Origin: CAYZJV01 sp964482325 | Lineage (GTDB): Bacteria; Spirochaetota; Spirochaetia; Sphaerochaetales; Sphaerochaetaceae | Length of the DNA: 64,000 bases | Assembly (NCBI GenBank): GCA_964482325.1 | Contig: CAYZXD010000009.1 | Location: forward strand, 1 to 64,000 | Direction of reading: 5' to 3' | In this document: piece after piece, positions 61,588-64,000 of the stretch | Layout of the letters: the number at the start of each line of letters is the position of its first letter | Position numbering within the stretch: the first letter of the stretch is position 1 | The notes under the pieces: model-generated | The model's database searches: none | Told to the model about the DNA's origin: nothing | What the model saw: the letters and a program-made list of their open reading frames with translations, nothing else | Program-made: the position numbers and the translations under genes

Positions 61588-62592
61588 TTACATGGTGACC
61601 AGATCTTTGGAAAGATATGCCTGATACGCCTTTTGGGCGATCTGACATACCATCTGAGAATCATATGGTGTCATCTCCGGCTTTCGCTGTTCTGCGATGC
61701 AGGTGAAAAATTCCTGTATTTCGCGAGCAAACGCATCGGCAAATCGATTGAGGAAATCATCTGCACATTCATTAACCACTCCTGCAGGAGTATAGAGGTC
61801 TAACCGGTCCTTTCGCGGTATTGCATTGATTCTGATGATTCCATCAGTTCCGACAATCTCCGTTTCAACGTGACTGCCATGCGGAGCGGTTCTGCCTGTA
61901 TAGAACATTGCCATGGAATTATTTTTAAAGCTCATCAGGGTACAGGCATTATCGATATCATGATACTTTTCGAATTCAAGATGCTTATAGCATCCCCCGA
62001 CAGTCCGGATGGTGTCAACTTCCGATCCTAAGAGCCATCGGGCAAGATCGACGTCATGGACAATCATTTCTGAGTACCAGGCACCGTTCTGATCTCCCCG
62101 TTCCGGTGCACTTTCTGCCCCGCTGTCTTTATCGAGACTATAACCGCGGAACATGATCGGTTTTCCGATCTCTCCCGCATCGATTTTCCGTTTTGCTTCC
62201 ATATAGGAACTGTCAAATCGGCGCATATAGCCGGTCATGAGAATTTTATCGGGATTTTTATCTGCAGCAAGCTGTGCTTCCTGTGCCTGTTCAGCGGTGA
62301 GTGCAAGCGGTTTTTCCACAAAAATATGCAAGTTGGCTGCGATAGCCTTCATCACCATAGAAAAGTGTGCATTGACCGAGGTGACGATCAATACTGCATC
62401 AAGTTCCGGATTCTGCAGCATCTCATCATAATCGGTGTACACGTAGGGCACCTGATGAGTCTCTAAAAATCGGTTTACCACCTCTTTTCGATCACATATG
62501 GCTATAAGTTCCACCTGTGATGATAGTTTGATGACATTTCGTGCATGCCTGCTCCCAAGATTGCCTAATCCTACAATACCAGCTTTTATCAT
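61588..62592 (-). CDS. iolG: Gfo/Idh/MocA dehydrogenase, inositol 2-dehydrogenase-like
   Basis: 334 residues. Rossmann GIVGLGNLGSRHARN (about 4-18), EKPLALTAEQAQEA (about 93-106) with the catalytic Lys, and YSEMIVHDVDLARWLLG (about 172-188) with the Asp/His proton relay typical of inositol dehydrogenases. It likely oxidises myo-inositol or a related cyclitol or sugar with NAD+. SD GAGGAGG is clear. It lies opposite a sugar ABC importer and shares its LacI-type operator motif, so the imported compound is probably its substrate. Confidence 0.8.
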   Translation of the reverse strand: MIKAGIVGLGNLGSRHARNVIKLSSQVELIAICDRKEVVNRFLETHQVPYVYTDYDEMLQNPELDAVLIVTSVNAHFSMVMKAIAANLHIFVEKPLALTAEQAQEAQLAADKNPDKILMTGYMRRFDSSYMEAKRKIDAGEIGKPIMFRGYSLDKDSGAESAPERGDQNGAWYSEMIVHDVDLARWLLGSEVDTIRTVGGCYKHLEFEKYHDIDNACTLMSFKNNSMAMFYTGRTAPHGSHVETEIVGTDGIIRINAIPRKDRLDLYTPAGVVNECADDFLNRFADAFAREIQEFFTCIAEQRKPEMTPYDSQMVCQIAQKAYQAYLSKDLVTM

Positions 62593-62707
62593 GATGTATC
62601 CTCCTCATCCGTTCAGAGATGAATGTTTTGCCTCTCGATGATGGATATACCCCATCGAGGTGTGGTTTTCAATGGCTTTACGATGCAGTTCCTCTTTATA
62701 TGTAAAG

Positions 62708-62717
62708 CAAACGTTTG
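62708..62717. promoter_or_regulatory. LacI-type operator 1
   Basis: CAAACGTTTG, a perfect ten-base palindrome with central CG, typical of LacI-family sites. It lies just after the predicted start of the iolG-like transcript. Confidence 0.65.
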
Positions 62718-62729
62718 TCCATATAACGC

Positions 62730-62759
62730 ATATTATCACCAGAAATATTGATCTGTCAA
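62730..62759 (-). promoter_or_regulatory. Promoter of the iolG-like gene
   Basis: Minus strand TTGACA (62759-62754), then GATAAT (62737-62732, 16 bases, preceded by TG-G-TG) or TAATAT (62735-62730, 18 bases). Confidence 0.65.
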
Positions 62760-62863
62760 ATAGTATTAAGAATATATTTTTTCAATTACTATGCTATAGT
62801 GTGATTTATAAATTTATAAAATAAATAGAAATAAAAAATATATCAGTTAATCAAAAAAAATGT

Positions 62864-62892
62864 TTGACAAACGGCTGAAACAGATTTAATGT
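62864..62892 (+). promoter_or_regulatory. Promoter of the sugar ABC operon
   Basis: TTGACA (62864-62869) with TTTAAT (62885-62890, 15 bases) or TAATGT (62887-62892, 17 bases) as -10. The region 62760-62863 between the two divergent promoters is AT-rich with no further feature seen. Confidence 0.55.
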
Positions 62893-62905
62893 TATTTAAA
62901 AAAGA

Positions 62906-62913
62906 AAACGTTT
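62906..62913. promoter_or_regulatory. LacI-type operator 2
   Basis: AAACGTTT within GAAAACGTTTGC, the same core as operator 1, placed at the predicted transcript start of the sugar ABC operon. Confidence 0.6.
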
Positions 62914-62943
62914 GCTATAAAAGCAAATCAAGGAGGTTTTCGT

Positions 62944-63876
62944 ATGGGTAAAAAGATTATCATGGTCTTGTGTATCGCTCTTGTGATGGGATTGAGTGTA
63001 TTTGCTGCAGGTCAGCAGGAGGAAGCAGCACTTACCATCGGTTTCGTACCGAAAGCATTCAATAGTCCCTATTGGATCACGATGGATGAGGCGATAAAGG
63101 AAGTTGCCGAAGAGAAAGGCATTGAAATCATTTCTCAGGCTCCAAAGGCAGAAACCGATGTATCACAGCAAGTGGAAATTATTGAAAATTTGATTATCCG
63201 CGGTGTTGATGCATTGCTGATTGCCCCTGCAGGTTCAAAGGAACTGGTGAGTGTGGTCGGAAAAGCAAACAAAGCAGGAATCCCAGTGGTCATTGTTGAC
63301 ACCCGACTTGATGATGAGGCGGTCGAAGCACAGGGTGTCGAATATGTGAGCTTTGTCGGTTCAGACAACTATGATGGTGGAAAGATCGCTGCAGAATTTA
63401 TGCTGGAGAAATTGGGATCTGCAAAAGTTGCCGTTCTTGAAGGTATTGCCGGACATGAATCGAGTGATGCGAGAGTCGGTGGCTTCACCGATCGTGTAGC
63501 AGGCACCGGATTGGAAATCGTCACTTCTCAGACCGCTCAGTGGGAGAGAAGCAAAGGGTTTGATGTGTTCCAGAATATGCTCACCGCTCATCCTGAAATC
63601 GAAGCATTGTTCAGTGCGAATGATGAGATGGCTTTAGGGGCATATCAGGCAATTGCACAGGCGGGTCGGGAGGACATTGTCATCGTAGGTTTTGATGCAA
63701 ATGATGATGCCAAACAGGCTATCAAAGAAGGGAAGATGCTCGGTTCCATCGCACAGTATCCTGGTGATATGGGGGTTATGGCACTGGAGACCGCTCTTGC
63801 TGTGTTGGATGGCAAGTCGGTTGAACGGTACATCAAATCTACCTTGAATGTAGTTACCAAGGACATGCTCGAGTAG
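62944..63876 (+). CDS. Sugar ABC importer binding protein (RbsB-like)
   Basis: 310 residues. Signal KKIIMVLCIALVMGLSVFA then AAGQQEE. Peripla_BP_4/RbsB-like: LTIGFVPKAFNSPYWITMDE near residue 30, IIRGVDALLIAPAG (about 84-97), GIPVVIVDTRLDD and FSANDEMALGAYQAI near 223. Such proteins bind pentoses, hexoses or cyclitols. SD AGGAGG. Opposite iolG and with a shared operator motif, so inositol or a similar compound is a reasonable guess. Confidence 0.9.
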   Translation: MGKKIIMVLCIALVMGLSVFAAGQQEEAALTIGFVPKAFNSPYWITMDEAIKEVAEEKGIEIISQAPKAETDVSQQVEIIENLIIRGVDALLIAPAGSKELVSVVGKANKAGIPVVIVDTRLDDEAVEAQGVEYVSFVGSDNYDGGKIAAEFMLEKLGSAKVAVLEGIAGHESSDARVGGFTDRVAGTGLEIVTSQTAQWERSKGFDVFQNMLTAHPEIEALFSANDEMALGAYQAIAQAGREDIVIVGFDANDDAKQAIKEGKMLGSIAQYPGDMGVMALETALAVLDGKSVERYIKSTLNVVTKDMLE

Positions 63877-63904
63877 TGAACTATCGTAACGTAATGATTT
63901 CTTT

Positions 63905-63930
63905 ATGGGCAGCAGATAATTGCTGCCCAT
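63905..63930 (+). repeat. Perfect stem-loop after the binding-protein gene
   Basis: ATGGGCAGCA (63905-63914) and TGCTGCCCAT (63921-63930), loop GATAAT, no T-tract. It probably stabilises the 3' end of the binding-protein mRNA. Confidence 0.75.
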
Positions 63931-63946
63931 ATGGTGAGGGGCTCAG

Positions 63947-64000
63947 ATGGATACATCATTGATCAGGATGGAAAACATAACGATGGAGTTTCCCGGAGTT
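63947..64000 (+). CDS. Sugar ABC ATPase, first 18 codons (runs off the window)
   Basis: ATG 63947 after GAGGGG opens a frame reading MDTSLIRMENITMEFPGV to the window end. The ITMEFPGV stretch is the usual start of RbsA-type sugar ATPases (which read I-x-K-x-FPGV-x-AL). It follows the binding-protein gene and its hairpin, as in the nucleoside importer at 2615-7377. Confidence 0.75.
   Translation, partial: MDTSLIRMENITMEFPGV

Noticed and set aside
1..64000. CRISPR arrays, rRNA operons, prophage or replication origin
   Set aside because: No repeated spacer arrays, rRNA sequences, phage structural genes or DnaA-box clusters were seen.

Overview
The window looks like chromosome of a free-living or host-associated spirochaete (Spirochaetia, Sphaerochaeta/Treponema-like). 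Three things point there: the housekeeping block spoVG - tRNA-Gln - rplY - pth - tilS - ftsH, a gene order known from spirochaetes; substrate-binding proteins whose signal peptides end in FAAGQ-E type sites; and the mix of fermentative sugar uptake systems. Genes are very tightly packed, with many ATGA/GTGA/TAATG start-stop overlaps. There are no rRNA genes, no CRISPR array and no prophage.

Layout: (1) 1-2578, potassium uptake genes trkA and a truncated trkH beside two hairpins that resemble the end of an IS200/IS605-type element, then a small lipoprotein. (2) 2615-7377, a BmpA-type nucleoside/purine ABC importer read leftward from a near-consensus promoter. (3) 7753-11815, an SLBB export protein and a Wzz/BY-kinase for exopolysaccharide. 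(4) 11813-18036, a full pyrimidine operon pyrBI-pyrE-pyrF-pyrDK-pyrC with two gene fusions, preceded by a leader-peptide/terminator arrangement that looks like UTP-sensing attenuation. (5) 18033-20200, a tandem PII protein coupled to a DUF1538 membrane protein. (6) 20329-31612, an acyltransferase, glutamate symporter, SMUG1-like glycosylase, ispE and the spirochaetal housekeeping block through lepA; pth appears to start at a CTG codon. (7) 31626-34512, two paralogous outer-membrane barrel candidates and a cupin. (8) 34675-39592, a five-gene liv-type ABC importer with a long structured leader. (9) 39730-43827, a hydroxypyruvate-isomerase-like protein, a GpsA-like dehydrogenase and a hybrid sensor kinase.

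(10) 43872-53075 holds a DeoR-type regulator divergent from iolC-iolJ-iolB (inositol catabolism), a YesM/YesN-like two-component pair whose kinase has lost its ATP-binding motifs, and a DctPQM TRAP importer. (11) 53200-53981 is a decayed Gfo/Idh/MocA dehydrogenase. (12) 53956-60459 is a DeoR regulator divergent from a translationally coupled catabolic operon: acylating aldehyde dehydrogenase, CoA-transferase, HMG-CoA-lyase-like enzyme and a split transketolase. I cannot match this set to a pathway I know, and it is the best candidate here for an undescribed metabolic route. (13) 60470-64000 has a LacI regulator, an inositol-dehydrogenase-like protein and, divergently, a sugar ABC importer that runs off the window; matching LacI-type palindromes sit at both divergent promoters.

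A recurring design is that all four importers with a separate binding-protein gene carry a hairpin or terminator just after that gene, which would give more binding protein than membrane components. Positions were read by eye, and family assignments rest on motif recognition, not on database searches.
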